Source of the DNA: Chryseobacterium ureilyticum
Lineage (GTDB): Bacteria > Bacteroidota > Bacteroidia > Flavobacteriales > Weeksellaceae
Length of the DNA: 64,000 nucleotides
Assembly (NCBI RefSeq): GCF_900156735.1
Contig: NZ_FTOL01000004.1
Location: 310,001 to 374,000 of the forward strand
Direction of reading: 5' to 3'
Of the stretch, positions 1 to 9,119 are shown in pieces (the first letter of the stretch is position 1; each line of letters begins with the position of its first letter). A program made the position numbers and the translations under genes. The notes under the pieces are model-generated. The model did not search any database. It had not been told where the DNA came from and saw only the letters and a list, made by a program, of their open reading frames with translations.

Positions 1-2
1 TT

Positions 3-104
3 GAATATATTACTAAAGAAGAGAATATTAAAAACTCTGGTATTATCATTACTCAATTTGCTGATAAATATATGCTGATCAAGTGGGAAAGATTTAAGAA
101 GTAG
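3..104 (+). CDS. C-terminal end of a gene cut by the window edge
   Basis: An open frame enters from the left edge and stops at 102-104, giving 33 residues that end in IKWERFKK. The residues have normal protein character, with mixed hydrophobic and charged positions, and no start codon is needed because the gene begins outside the window. I do not recognise the family. Nothing else here supports a function. Confidence 0.5.
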   Translation, partial: EYITKEENIKNSGIIITQFADKYMLIKWERFKK

Positions 105-230
105 ATACGAGGTTCGGGGTATTCGGTTCGAGATTCGAAGCACAAAACAAAGAAACAAGGCATTAATTATCAACACTTTACAAACAAAACAAATTCAAAA
201 CCTCGGATTACAAAACACGAAACTCGCATC
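104..230. repeat. Imperfect inverted repeat in the spacer before the porin gene
   Basis: The arms are 104-116 and 218-230. The right arm, reverse-complemented, matches the left at 11 of 13 positions (GATACGAGGTTCG against GATGCGAGTTTCG). The spacer 105-342 has no gene. A related string, GATGCGAGGTT, recurs near 62174, so this may be a dispersed intergenic repeat. No clear -7 box was found ahead of the porin. Confidence 0.4.
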
Positions 231-342
231 TAGCAACAAATTACACCTATACTATTACCACTAATATATATTAAATTTTCGTAAATAAATTATTAATTCC
301 AATTTGGCTTTCACAAAAAACAACGCCAAAAATTGATAATTT

Positions 343-1722
343 ATGAAGAAATTACTTACATTTATTGGAGTAGCCTTAATCAGCAGTTCTGTATATTCAC
401 AAGGCTCTCCTGATTATGGCAGCGGGCTCAAAGTAAACCTCAATCCTGAGGGAGACAAATTCATCAGATTTATTTTATGGGATCAGCTTTGGTTGAGAAA
501 CAGCCAGATGAATCCAGGAAGTATGGTTGGAGGTGAAGCAACAGACAACACCTGGAACATAGGAAACAGGCGATTACGAGCTTTAACATACGCGCAAATT
601 TCTAAAAGATATATGATCCTCTTACATTTCGGGATCAATAACCAAACCTTTATTAATGGCGGTGCTACAGGAACTACAGGCACAGGAGGTTATGGAAACG
701 GAAAGAAAACACAGTTATTTTTTCATGATGCCTGGAATGAGTACGCAGTTATTTTACCTGGAGAAGCGGGAAAATTCAGTTTATCTTTAGGGGCAGGGCT
801 TCATTATTACATGGGACTTTCCCGTATGACAATGGCTTCAACATTGAATTTTCTTACCGTTGACTCCCCTGTTTTCTCATGGCCATTAATTGATAATTCG
901 GATCAGTTTGCAAGACAGATCGGAATGTTTGCCAAAGGAAAATACGGAAAGCTTGAATACCGCTTTAGCTTAAATAAGCCTTTTGCAACAGATCTTACTC
1001 CTGTAAATACAACAGATCCATCAAGGGCTGTAGCGGTAGACAACAATGGAAATCCTAATTTTTCAAAGGCTGGTTATGTTGAGTATCAATTCCTTGATGA
1101 AGAATCTAATACACTGCCTTTCAAAGTAGGTTCTTATTTGGGAACGAAGAAAGTATTCAATGTAGGCGCAGGTTTTTATCATCAAAAAGACGGGACGAGG
1201 ACTTCTGTTAATTCTAATATTGAAAAACATGACATCAGCCTTTTTGCTGTAGATGCATTTGCGGATATTCCTTTGGGAGAAGCTAAAAACAAAATGGCAG
1301 TTTCAGCGTATGCCGGATATTACAATTATAATTTCGGTCCTAATTATGTAAGAAATCTTGGGACAATGAATATTGCGGCTACCGATCCTAATTTCATAGG
1401 CAATAAAGCCATTGCAGGTCCGGGAAATCTACAACCGACTATCGGAACAGGTAATATTATCTACGCACAGGCTGGTTTACTATTACCAAGTCAGGCGGAA
1501 AAGCCAAAAATCAGAATACAGCCTTTCGCTGCTTATACTCACAAAAACTTTGAAGCATTCGAAAAATCTTCATCCCAGTTTGATGTCGGAGCCAATTGGT
1601 TTATTGATGGACATCATGCAAAAATCACTACACAATATTCAACAAGGCCTGTTTATACCAATCCTAGTGAAAAACCATCTTCAAAAGGAGAATTTATTGT
1701 ACAGTTCCAAATCTATTTATAA
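343..1722 (+). CDS. Outer-membrane porin, beta-barrel type
   Basis: The 459-residue protein starts with a signal peptide (MKKLLTFIGVALISSSVYS, cleavage near residue 19). The body has alternating aromatic and small residues typical of outer-membrane beta-barrel strands, and it ends in a strand-like segment (EFIVQFQIYL) resembling a barrel C-terminus. It resembles the porins that Flavobacteriia place ahead of organic-acid transporters. It lies 106 bases upstream of an MHS transporter and leads a block ending in propionyl- and acetyl-CoA synthetases, so a role in passage of small carboxylates through the outer membrane is likely but inferred. The substrate cannot be read from sequence. Confidence 0.8.
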   Translation: MKKLLTFIGVALISSSVYSQGSPDYGSGLKVNLNPEGDKFIRFILWDQLWLRNSQMNPGSMVGGEATDNTWNIGNRRLRALTYAQISKRYMILLHFGINNQTFINGGATGTTGTGGYGNGKKTQLFFHDAWNEYAVILPGEAGKFSLSLGAGLHYYMGLSRMTMASTLNFLTVDSPVFSWPLIDNSDQFARQIGMFAKGKYGKLEYRFSLNKPFATDLTPVNTTDPSRAVAVDNNGNPNFSKAGYVEYQFLDEESNTLPFKVGSYLGTKKVFNVGAGFYHQKDGTRTSVNSNIEKHDISLFAVDAFADIPLGEAKNKMAVSAYAGYYNYNFGPNYVRNLGTMNIAATDPNFIGNKAIAGPGNLQPTIGTGNIIYAQAGLLLPSQAEKPKIRIQPFAAYTHKNFEAFEKSSSQFDVGANWFIDGHHAKITTQYSTRPVYTNPSEKPSSKGEFIVQFQIYL

Positions 1723-1724
1723 AG

Positions 1725-1780
1725 TTTGAACCATTAAGAATAGTAAATCTTATCAACTTAAAGTCTCTTAATAGTTCAAA
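1725..1780. repeat. Long inverted repeat between porin and MHS transporter
   Basis: Arms 1725-1739 (TTTGAACCATTAAGA) and 1766-1780 pair at 14 of 15 positions across a 26-base loop, followed by a run of A. It begins three bases after the porin stop codon. It could be an attenuating hairpin or processing site that lowers expression of the downstream transporter relative to the porin, or a copy of a dispersed intergenic repeat. Confidence 0.5.
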
Positions 1781-1828
1781 AAAAAATAAATCAAAATCCT
1801 ATTCCAATAACATCAAAAACGAATCAAT

Positions 1829-3409
1829 ATGAGCGAAAATCATCACGAAAGCTACGAGAATATGACTGACAAGCAGAAAAACCGCACCATATGGAGCGTG
1901 ATCACTGCGTCATCCCTCGGAACACTTATAGAATGGTATGACTTCTACATTTTCGGAAGTTTAGCGGTTGTTTTGGCAACTAAATTTTTCCCGGCAGATA
2001 ATCCTACAGCTGCATTTTTATCTACCCTTGCTACTTTTGCAGCAGGATTTGTAGTAAGACCTTTCGGAGCTTTATTCTTTGGAAGACTGGGAGATCTTAT
2101 CGGGAGAAAATACACCTTCCTTGTTACTTTACTGATCATGGGATTTTCCACTTTCCTGATCGGATGTATTCCAAGTTATGAAACGATTGGGTTCATGGCT
2201 CCTGTTTTAGTTTTAATTCTTAGATTATTGCAAGGATTAGCTCTTGGTGGTGAATACGGAGGTGCCGCAACCTATGTTGCCGAATATGCACAACCTCATC
2301 GAAGAGGTTACTGGACCTCATGGATTCAAACTACTGCAACGGCAGGACTTTTCATTTCATTGATCGTTATTTTAATTACCAAAACCACACTTTCTCCTGA
2401 AGAGTTTGATGGCTGGGGATGGAGAATTCCGTTCTGGATTTCAATTTTAATGGTTGCGGTATCTTATATCATCAGAAAAAACATGAAGGAGTCTCCGCTT
2501 TTTGCTAAAGCTAAGAGTGAAGGAAAAACATCCAAGAATCCGTTAAAGGAAAGTTTCGGAAATAAATATAATTTCAAATTTGTTCTTCTTGCTCTTTTCG
2601 GGGCAGCAATGGGACAAGGGGTAATCTGGTACACAGGACAGTTCTATGCTATGAGTTTCATGCAAAAAGTAATGAATATAGATTCTACACAGGTAGACTA
2701 TCTTATGGCTACGGCTTTGTTTTTAGGAACCCCTTTCTTTGTATTTTTTGGTTGGCTTTCTGATAAAATCGGAAGAAAAGCAGTGATGATGACAGGAATG
2801 TTAATTGCAATTTTAGCGTACAGACCTATCTATGACAGTATGTTCAAAAGTGTAAATCTTGAAAATAAAGTAATAGCATCTAATGGAATCACAGAGAAAA
2901 GAATTGCTAAAATCCACAATGATATTGCAACAGATAGCCTTGTTACCTTCCACAAAGAAACTCTTTTCACAGACGGAACTTTAATCAAGAAAGACAGTAT
3001 CGTTCACTGGTCACCAAGCGGTCCGGTAATGAAAGACGGAAAAGCTGAAGAGGCAAAAGTTTCTCAAGCTGTAAAAGTAAGTGATGACACAAAATGGTAT
3101 CTGATCTTCCTGGTGTTTGTACAGGTGATATTTGTAACGATGGTTTACGGTCCTATTGCAGCATTCCTTGTTGAAATGTTCCCGGTAAGAATCCGTTATA
3201 CATCAATGTCTTTACCTTATCATATTGGAAATGGTGTATTCGGAGGGCTTCTACCTGCAGTGGCAACTTATCTGGTAACCACAGGAAAGGATGCAGGACA
3301 TGCGACATGGTACCTGGAAGGACTTTGGTATCCGATTGGAGTTGCAGCGGTATGTTTCATCATCGGATTAATTTATCTTAAAAATAAGAACAATAATCTT
3401 CACGATTAA
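1829..3409 (+). CDS. MHS-family MFS transporter (ProP-like) with a large loop insertion
   Basis: This 526-residue proton symporter belongs to the metabolite:H+ symporter branch of the MFS. Diagnostic features are the N-terminal SSLGTLIEWYDFYIFG segment, GRLGDLIGRKYTF after TM2, RLLQGLALGGEYGGAATYVAE in TM4, and a second loop motif GWLSDKIGRKAVMM in the C-terminal half. Typical members are about 430-450 residues. The excess is one hydrophilic stretch at about residues 335-420, between two C-terminal-half helices, rich in Lys, Asp and Ser and without a recognised domain. The substrate is probably a small carboxylate, given the downstream acyl-CoA synthetases, but this is context only. Confidence 0.88.
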   Translation: MSENHHESYENMTDKQKNRTIWSVITASSLGTLIEWYDFYIFGSLAVVLATKFFPADNPTAAFLSTLATFAAGFVVRPFGALFFGRLGDLIGRKYTFLVTLLIMGFSTFLIGCIPSYETIGFMAPVLVLILRLLQGLALGGEYGGAATYVAEYAQPHRRGYWTSWIQTTATAGLFISLIVILITKTTLSPEEFDGWGWRIPFWISILMVAVSYIIRKNMKESPLFAKAKSEGKTSKNPLKESFGNKYNFKFVLLALFGAAMGQGVIWYTGQFYAMSFMQKVMNIDSTQVDYLMATALFLGTPFFVFFGWLSDKIGRKAVMMTGMLIAILAYRPIYDSMFKSVNLENKVIASNGITEKRIAKIHNDIATDSLVTFHKETLFTDGTLIKKDSIVHWSPSGPVMKDGKAEEAKVSQAVKVSDDTKWYLIFLVFVQVIFVTMVYGPIAAFLVEMFPVRIRYTSMSLPYHIGNGVFGGLLPAVATYLVTTGKDAGHATWYLEGLWYPIGVAAVCFIIGLIYLKNKNNNLHD

Positions 3410-3452
3410 TCATTGATTCACTCAAATTTTTATTAATTTTAAAACTACTAAA

Positions 3453-3680
3453 ATGAACGGACTAAAAAAAATATTAGGCATTCTCTGGATCGCAATAGCA
3501 GTGGTCGTAGGATATTTCGGAATTACTGTAATGGGAATCCCCAAGATTGCTTCAGGAAAACAGGAAGATCTGGTTTTTGGTATTATTATCTTATTTGTAC
3601 TGATGCCGATTATCTCAGGCGGAATGGCTGTTTTCGGGTATTATGCCATAACTGGAGAATATTCTGACGACAAAATATAA
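3453..3680 (+). CDS. Small two-helix membrane protein
   Basis: The 75-residue protein has two hydrophobic segments (about residues 8-30 and 42-66), a short basic N-terminus and an acidic tail (EYSDDKI). It starts 43 bases after the MHS transporter, so it is probably cotranscribed with it. Similar short proteins follow MFS transporters in other Bacteroidetes. I think this matches an uncharacterised DUF family (possibly DUF6814) but cannot confirm it. It could be an accessory subunit of the transporter. Confidence 0.65.
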   Translation: MNGLKKILGILWIAIAVVVGYFGITVMGIPKIASGKQEDLVFGIIILFVLMPIISGGMAVFGYYAITGEYSDDKI

Positions 3681-3753
3681 TTAAAAAGCTACAGGATGAT
3701 TGATGGACGGCAAAAATGTCTGTTCATCAATTATCTTTTACGAATCATCATTT

Positions 3754-3948
3754 ATGAAAAAAAGACACGAACAAAAACTGATTATTCTGAGCATCGGGCT
3801 GATGATTGCCTTCAGTATTCCTATTTCACTACTTTTCAATAGTGATCGGGAAGTTTTAGGCTATCCTATGATCCTGATCTATTTGTTCGCAGTCTGGATG
3901 ATTTCCATCGTGATTTCCTTTGTAATCGTAAAAAAACATGATGAGTAG
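3754..3948 (+). CDS. Small membrane protein, possible partner of the symporter-kinase
   Basis: The protein has 64 residues with two transmembrane segments and charged ends (MKKRHEQK at the start, VKKHDE at the end). The frame is open from a TTG at 3700, but the ATG at 3754 gives the normal positive-inside small-subunit topology and is preferred. The stop codon overlaps the start of the symporter-kinase by 11 bases (or 8 if that gene starts at 3941), which suggests coupled translation. Many sodium/solute symporters have a two-helix small subunit encoded just upstream. By topology and position this resembles such a subunit, but I cannot assign the family. Confidence 0.6.
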   Translation: MKKRHEQKLIILSIGLMIAFSIPISLLFNSDREVLGYPMILIYLFAVWMISIVISFVIVKKHDE

Positions 3949-6643
3949 TTTTGCTTTATTTTTTGTAGTTCTGTTTTATCTGGCTCTCCTTTTCTTAGTT
4001 GCTCATCTGGCAGAGAAGAAAAGAAGTAAGCTTTGGATCAACAACCCGTATATTTATGCACTTTCATTAGCTGTGTATTGTACGGCATGGACTTATTACG
4101 GAAGTATTGGCGTAGCAGCTACCAGTGGATTAAATTACCTTCCGATCTACATTGGTCCCATCATGATTATCCCTGCCTGGATCTATATAAACACGAGAAT
4201 TGTAAGAATTTCCAGGGTCAACAAAATCAGTAGCCTTGCAGATTTTATATCTTTACGATACGGAAACAGCAGAAGCTTCAGTGCTATCATTACCGTCGTG
4301 TGTCTTCTTGCTATAGTTCCTTATATTGGGTTACAGATCAAAGCTATTTCTGAGACCTTTCATTTGGTTACAGAAACGTCAATGTCACAGGATATTCTGA
4401 CGGACAATGCTACATTTGTTGTCATTCTTATCGCTCTTTTTTCTTCTTATTATGGAACGCGTTACGTAGATGCATCAGAAAAACGTTTAGGAATCATTTC
4501 AGCCATTGCACTGGAAAGTTTTTTAAAGTTGTTTTTCATTATTATTCTTGGATTATTTGTTATTTATTACGTTTTTGATGGGTTTACAGACATTTATCAC
4601 AAAGCCAGTCAGTTTAAAGATTTTAAAGAAAAAAATACATTCAACGGTATTGAAGGAGCTATGAACTGGATGGTTTTATGCATGATCTCAGCCACGGCGA
4701 TCTGTATTCTTCCAAGACAATTTCATACTGCAATCGTTGAAAACAGACAGGAGAAACACATCAGAACAGCGATCTGGTTTTTCCCGCTTTATTTATTGAT
4801 TTTCACCATATTTATCTTCCCAATTGCATGGGGCGGAAGATTGATTTTCGACGGACAAAAAGTAAATCCTGAGTTCTACTCTATTTTAATTCCTCAGCAT
4901 TTTGATAATACTTTAATCACGGTTTTGGTTTTTCTTGGCGGATTGAGTTCATGCATTTCCATGATCATTATCTCTGCAATCACTCTGTCCATCATGCTTT
5001 CCAACAACCTGATCATTCCTTACGGATTGCTTGGAAAGTTTAAATCCGAAAATGAAGAACAAAACACAAGAAGCATTACTAATATCAGAAAATTTAGCAT
5101 TTTCGCTCTGATTATCATGGCTTTTGTGTTCTACAAATATTTCATCATCAAAAAATCACTGGATTCTGTAGGCTTGATTTCTTTTGTTGTAATAGCACAA
5201 TTGGCGCCTGCATTTTTCGGAGCCTTATTCTGGAGAAGAGGAAGCTATAAGGGTGCTATAATAGGGCTTGGGGCCGGATTGGCGATCTGTTATTTCGGAT
5301 TGATTATCCCACAGTATTATTTTTCGTATAACCAGGAATTCAAAGGAATTTTAAGAGATATGTATGATTCTTTTGATTTCTTTACCATTCCTTATCTGGC
5401 AAGAATTCCACAGATTTTCTTCTGGTCCCTCTTGATAAATACAGGTTTATTTACCATTATTTCAGTGAGTTCAAAAGGAAATTATCGTGAAAGGAACTTT
5501 GCTGAGCTCTATGTAGATATTGATAAATACATTCAAAATCATGAGAATGCTTTTATCTGGCGAGGAACAGCTTATATTTCCGATATTCAAAATATTCTGG
5601 AACGTTTTTTAGGCAAAAATAAAACCGAGCAGGCGTTAAGAATTTTCAATTTAAAATATAATATTGATTCAAAAACTGAAACTGCAGACTCAAGATTTAT
5701 CAAGTTTTCTGAAAACCTGTTGGCAGGAAGAATCGGAACAGCATCTGCTAAAATCCTGATTGAAGGTGTTACAAAAGAGGATAAAATATCCTTAAAAGAA
5801 GTTTTAAATATTCTGGAGGAATCAAAGGAAAACATCAGCTTAAATAAGAAACTTACGGAACAGTCTGAAGAGCTGCAAAAGCTTTCGGATGATCTGAGAA
5901 CAGCCAATGAAAACCTCATCGTGAAAGACCGTCAGAAAGATGACTTCCTGGATTCCGTTGCTCATGAATTGAGAACTCCAATTACAGCAATACGTTCTGC
6001 AGGGGAAATTCTGGCAGATGACGATGACATTCCACTGGATATCAAAAGTGAGTTTTTAAACAATATCATTACAGAGTCTGACCGATTAAGTGAAATCATT
6101 AACGATATTCTTTATCTCGACAAATTACAGCATGGAGAGATCTCTTTAAATATTCAACAGCATAATATTATTGAGACCTACAAAAAGGCATTAAACCCTC
6201 TGCTCCACCTGATACAACAGAAAAATATTCATTTAAGCGAGGTTAATCTTTTGAATCATTTTATATTTGAATATGATGAAGCGAGAATGATCCAGTTGTT
6301 TCAGAATATTTGGGGAAATGCTCTGAAATTCACCGATGAACAGGGAACAATACAGACCAAGCTATTTGAAAAAGACAATCAGTTAATGATAACTATTTTC
6401 AATACGGGAAAACATATTCCTGAAGAAGATCTGGAAATGATTTTTGACAAGTTTTATCAATCTAAAAATCAAAATATTTTAAAACCAACAGGAAGTGGAC
6501 TTGGACTTGCCATCTCAAAAAAGATAGTACAGGCACACCAGGGAAGTATAAAAGCTGAAAATAGCGGACTTGGAGTAACCTTTACCATCAGTCTTCCTGA
6601 AAAGATAATACACGAGAGTAAAAATGAAGTTGAACACCTTTAA
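3938..6643 (+). CDS. Sodium/solute symporter-histidine kinase fusion (CrbS/CbrA-type sensor)
   Basis: Residues 1 to about 500 form a sodium:solute symporter (SLC5) domain with many transmembrane helices. Residues about 530-620 look like the STAC linker domain of such sensors (LLAGRIGTASAKILIEGV). A coiled coil at about 630-665 precedes the kinase. The H-box is SVAHELRTPITAI with phosphoacceptor His676, followed by an N-box (QNIWGNALKF), an F-box (IFDKFYQ) and a G2-box (GSGLGLAISKKIV). CrbS of gamma-proteobacteria has this architecture and controls acs expression in the acetate switch. The same gene order here, with acs four genes on, points to acetate or propionate sensing. Whether the symporter part also transports is unknown. 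Confidence 0.9.
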   Translation: MMSSFALFFVVLFYLALLFLVAHLAEKKRSKLWINNPYIYALSLAVYCTAWTYYGSIGVAATSGLNYLPIYIGPIMIIPAWIYINTRIVRISRVNKISSLADFISLRYGNSRSFSAIITVVCLLAIVPYIGLQIKAISETFHLVTETSMSQDILTDNATFVVILIALFSSYYGTRYVDASEKRLGIISAIALESFLKLFFIIILGLFVIYYVFDGFTDIYHKASQFKDFKEKNTFNGIEGAMNWMVLCMISATAICILPRQFHTAIVENRQEKHIRTAIWFFPLYLLIFTIFIFPIAWGGRLIFDGQKVNPEFYSILIPQHFDNTLITVLVFLGGLSSCISMIIISAITLSIMLSNNLIIPYGLLGKFKSENEEQNTRSITNIRKFSIFALIIMAFVFYKYFIIKKSLDSVGLISFVVIAQLAPAFFGALFWRRGSYKGAIIGLGAGLAICYFGLIIPQYYFSYNQEFKGILRDMYDSFDFFTIPYLARIPQIFFWSLLINTGLFTIISVSSKGNYRERNFAELYVDIDKYIQNHENAFIWRGTAYISDIQNILERFLGKNKTEQALRIFNLKYNIDSKTETADSRFIKFSENLLAGRIGTASAKILIEGVTKEDKISLKEVLNILEESKENISLNKKLTEQSEELQKLSDDLRTANENLIVKDRQKDDFLDSVAHELRTPITAIRSAGEILADDDDIPLDIKSEFLNNIITESDRLSEIINDILYLDKLQHGEISLNIQQHNIIETYKKALNPLLHLIQQKNIHLSEVNLLNHFIFEYDEARMIQLFQNIWGNALKFTDEQGTIQTKLFEKDNQLMITIFNTGKHIPEEDLEMIFDKFYQSKNQNILKPTGSGLGLAISKKIVQAHQGSIKAENSGLGVTFTISLPEKIIHESKNEVEHL

Positions 6644-6652
6644 AAAGCCTTT

Positions 6653-7012
6653 ATGAAAAAGATAATTATTGCAGATGATGAGCATAAAATATTAATGTCG
6701 CTGGAATATAGCTTCAGGAAAAACGGTTATGATGTTTTCATTGCCCGTGACGGAACGGAAGTTCTTGAGTTCTTAAAAACCATGATTCCCGATGTCATAC
6801 TTCTTGATATCATGATGCCCAATCTGGATGGATACAGCACTTTGGACATCATCATACAAGACAATAAACTAAAAGATACTAAGGTAATTTTCCTGAGTGC
6901 TAAAAACAACCCCAGAGATATTGAAAAAGGAATGGAAATGGGCGCCGATGCTTATGTAACCAAACCTTATTCAATAAAAAAACTGATGCAGCAGATTGAA
7001 GAGCTGTTTTAG
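6653..7012 (+). CDS. Receiver-only response regulator
   Basis: At 119 residues this is a receiver domain and nothing more. Visible residues are the acidic pair Asp8-Asp9, the phosphoacceptor Asp52 (VILLDIMMPNLDGY), the switch Ser in FLSAKN and Lys104 (TKPYS). It starts nine bases after the symporter-kinase stop, so they form one two-component pair. It has no DNA-binding domain, unlike CrbR of Vibrio, which carries a helix-turn-helix. Output must go through protein contact, a phosphorelay, or control of the kinase itself. Confidence 0.9.
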   Translation: MKKIIIADDEHKILMSLEYSFRKNGYDVFIARDGTEVLEFLKTMIPDVILLDIMMPNLDGYSTLDIIIQDNKLKDTKVIFLSAKNNPRDIEKGMEMGADAYVTKPYSIKKLMQQIEELF

Positions 7013-7058
7013 ATGAAAATACAAGGGTAACAACCACTCCAAATACACAATTATTGAC

Positions 7059-8945
7059 ATGAAAACCGATACTTTATTTAAACAAAGCATAGAAGACAAA
7101 GAAAATTTCTGGAAGGAACAGGCTGAAGCAATACACTGGTTTGAGTTTCCACAACAGATCCTTTCAAAAGATGACAATGATTACCCTCAATGGTTTTCCG
7201 ACGGAAAGCTCAATATGTGCTATTTATGTATCGACAAACATATTGAAGACGGATTTGGTGATCAAATTGCCATCGTGTATGATTCTCCGGTAACCAACCA
7301 AAAGAAAACCTATACATTCCATCAGGCAAAAGAAGAAATTTCAAAGTTTGCAGGAGGATTGTCTTCTTTAGGATTGAAAAAAGGAGATACGGCTATTATT
7401 TATATGCCGATGATTCCACAGACGCTTTTTGCTATGCTCGCCTGTGCAAGAATTGGGGCTATTCATAATGTGGTTTTCGGAGGTTTTGCACCTCATGAAT
7501 TGGTGGTAAGAATTGATGATTGTAAACCTAAAGTTTTAATCACCGCAACAGCAGGAATAGAAATCGCCAAAAGAATCCCTTACCTTCCATTAGTAGAAAA
7601 AGCTATTGAACTGGCGCAGGATAAAGTAGACAACATCATTGTTTACAATAGAAAACTGGTAGATAATCAGCATGAAATGTTTGAAGGGCTTATCGATTAT
7701 GAAGAACTGGTTCAAAAATCTGAATCTGCAGACTGTGTGCCTGTAGAATCCACTCACCCGCTCTATTTACTTTACACTTCCGGAACTACCGGAAAACCCA
7801 AAGGCATCGTTCGTGATACAGGTGGCTACGCAACCGCTTTAAAATTCTCTATGAAGTATATGTATGGTATTGAACCCGGTGAAACTTATTGGGCGGCTTC
7901 TGATTTTGGATGGGCAGTCGGGCACAGTTATTCTGTCTACGGACCTTTACTCAATAGAAATACAACTATAATATTTGAAGGAAAACCTATTATGACACCG
8001 GATGCGGGAACTTTCTGGAGAATCATCTCAGAATATAAAGTTTCGGCAATGTTTACCGCTCCTACTGCAATAAGAGCAATAAAAAAAGAAGATCCAAACG
8101 GAGAATGGGTTAAAAAATATGATCTTTCCTATTTTAAAAAGCAATTTTTAGCAGGTGAACGATGTGATGTTGCCACCTTGGATTGGTTTGCAGAGCATAT
8201 CGGAGTTCCTGCTATTGATCACTGGTGGCAGACAGAATCAGGATCACCCATGCTGGGGTTGTTAACCTTTGATGAAAATTATAACATCAAAAGAGCTTCT
8301 GCCGGAAAACCAATTCCGGGATATGACATTAAAATCTTTGACGAAAACGGACTGGAACTCGATCCACATCATGAAGGCTATTTAGTGATCAAACTTCCTC
8401 TTCCTCCAGGTGCTTTACTTGGAATATGGAAAGATTATAATCGTTTTGAAAAAAGTTACTTATCCCAATACAATGGATATTATTTCTCCGGAGATGGCGC
8501 TATACAAGATGAAGACGGCTATATTTTCATTACAGGACGTGTGGATGACGTCATCAATGTTGCCGGACACAGACTTTCCACTTCTGAGATGGAAGAAATT
8601 GTTTCATCACATCCCGATGTTGCAGAATGTGCCGTTGTAGGCATTGATGATGAACTTAAAGGACAAGTACCTTTCGCAACGGTTGTTTTAAAAAACGGCA
8701 CCACCATTTCGGAAGCCGATGTTGAAAAGGACATTATTCAAATGGTTCGTGAAAAAATAGGTGCTGTAGCTTTTCTTAAAAGTGCAATGGTTGTCAAACG
8801 TTTACCCAAAACAAGATCAGGAAAGATACTTCGTAAGCTTATCAGAACATTATTAGATGGTAAAGATTTTCAGATTCCTTCCACTATTGATGATGAGAAA
8901 ATCATTGAAGAAATTCAGGGAAAAATCAAGGAATATAGGGCTTAA
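7059..8945 (+). CDS. prpE: Propionyl-CoA synthetase (PrpE/ACSS3-like)
   Basis: This 628-residue AMP-forming acyl-CoA synthetase activates a short-chain acid via acyl-AMP to acyl-CoA. The phosphate-binding loop is YTSGTTGKPKGI near residues 238-249. It is followed by VRDTGGYATAL, which distinguishes PrpE-type enzymes from acetyl-CoA synthetase (compare the HTCAGYM of the next gene). The C-terminal catalytic lysine is Lys589 in TRSGKILRK, the site that protein acetyltransferases modify in this family. It begins 46 bases after the response regulator. Acetate, propionate or a similar acid are all possible substrates; propionate is the most likely. Confidence 0.85.
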   Translation: MKTDTLFKQSIEDKENFWKEQAEAIHWFEFPQQILSKDDNDYPQWFSDGKLNMCYLCIDKHIEDGFGDQIAIVYDSPVTNQKKTYTFHQAKEEISKFAGGLSSLGLKKGDTAIIYMPMIPQTLFAMLACARIGAIHNVVFGGFAPHELVVRIDDCKPKVLITATAGIEIAKRIPYLPLVEKAIELAQDKVDNIIVYNRKLVDNQHEMFEGLIDYEELVQKSESADCVPVESTHPLYLLYTSGTTGKPKGIVRDTGGYATALKFSMKYMYGIEPGETYWAASDFGWAVGHSYSVYGPLLNRNTTIIFEGKPIMTPDAGTFWRIISEYKVSAMFTAPTAIRAIKKEDPNGEWVKKYDLSYFKKQFLAGERCDVATLDWFAEHIGVPAIDHWWQTESGSPMLGLLTFDENYNIKRASAGKPIPGYDIKIFDENGLELDPHHEGYLVIKLPLPPGALLGIWKDYNRFEKSYLSQYNGYYFSGDGAIQDEDGYIFITGRVDDVINVAGHRLSTSEMEEIVSSHPDVAECAVVGIDDELKGQVPFATVVLKNGTTISEADVEKDIIQMVREKIGAVAFLKSAMVVKRLPKTRSGKILRKLIRTLLDGKDFQIPSTIDDEKIIEEIQGKIKEYRA

Positions 8946-9119
8946 CCAAAAAATTAAACATATATTTAAGTATCATTTCTGAGCGTTAAAAATTACCATT
9001 TTAAAATTTTAAGACCTATTATTTCTTACACAGATAAGATGATATCTGAAAATTAAATTCAAGCAAAAGATTAAACAAATTAACAATATAATTCAAATTT
9101 CAAAAAAACGAAAAAGGAT

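Noticed and set aside
3938..6643. Plain sodium/proline symporter
   Set aside because: The C-terminal 350 residues carry a complete histidine kinase core, so it is a sensor fusion.
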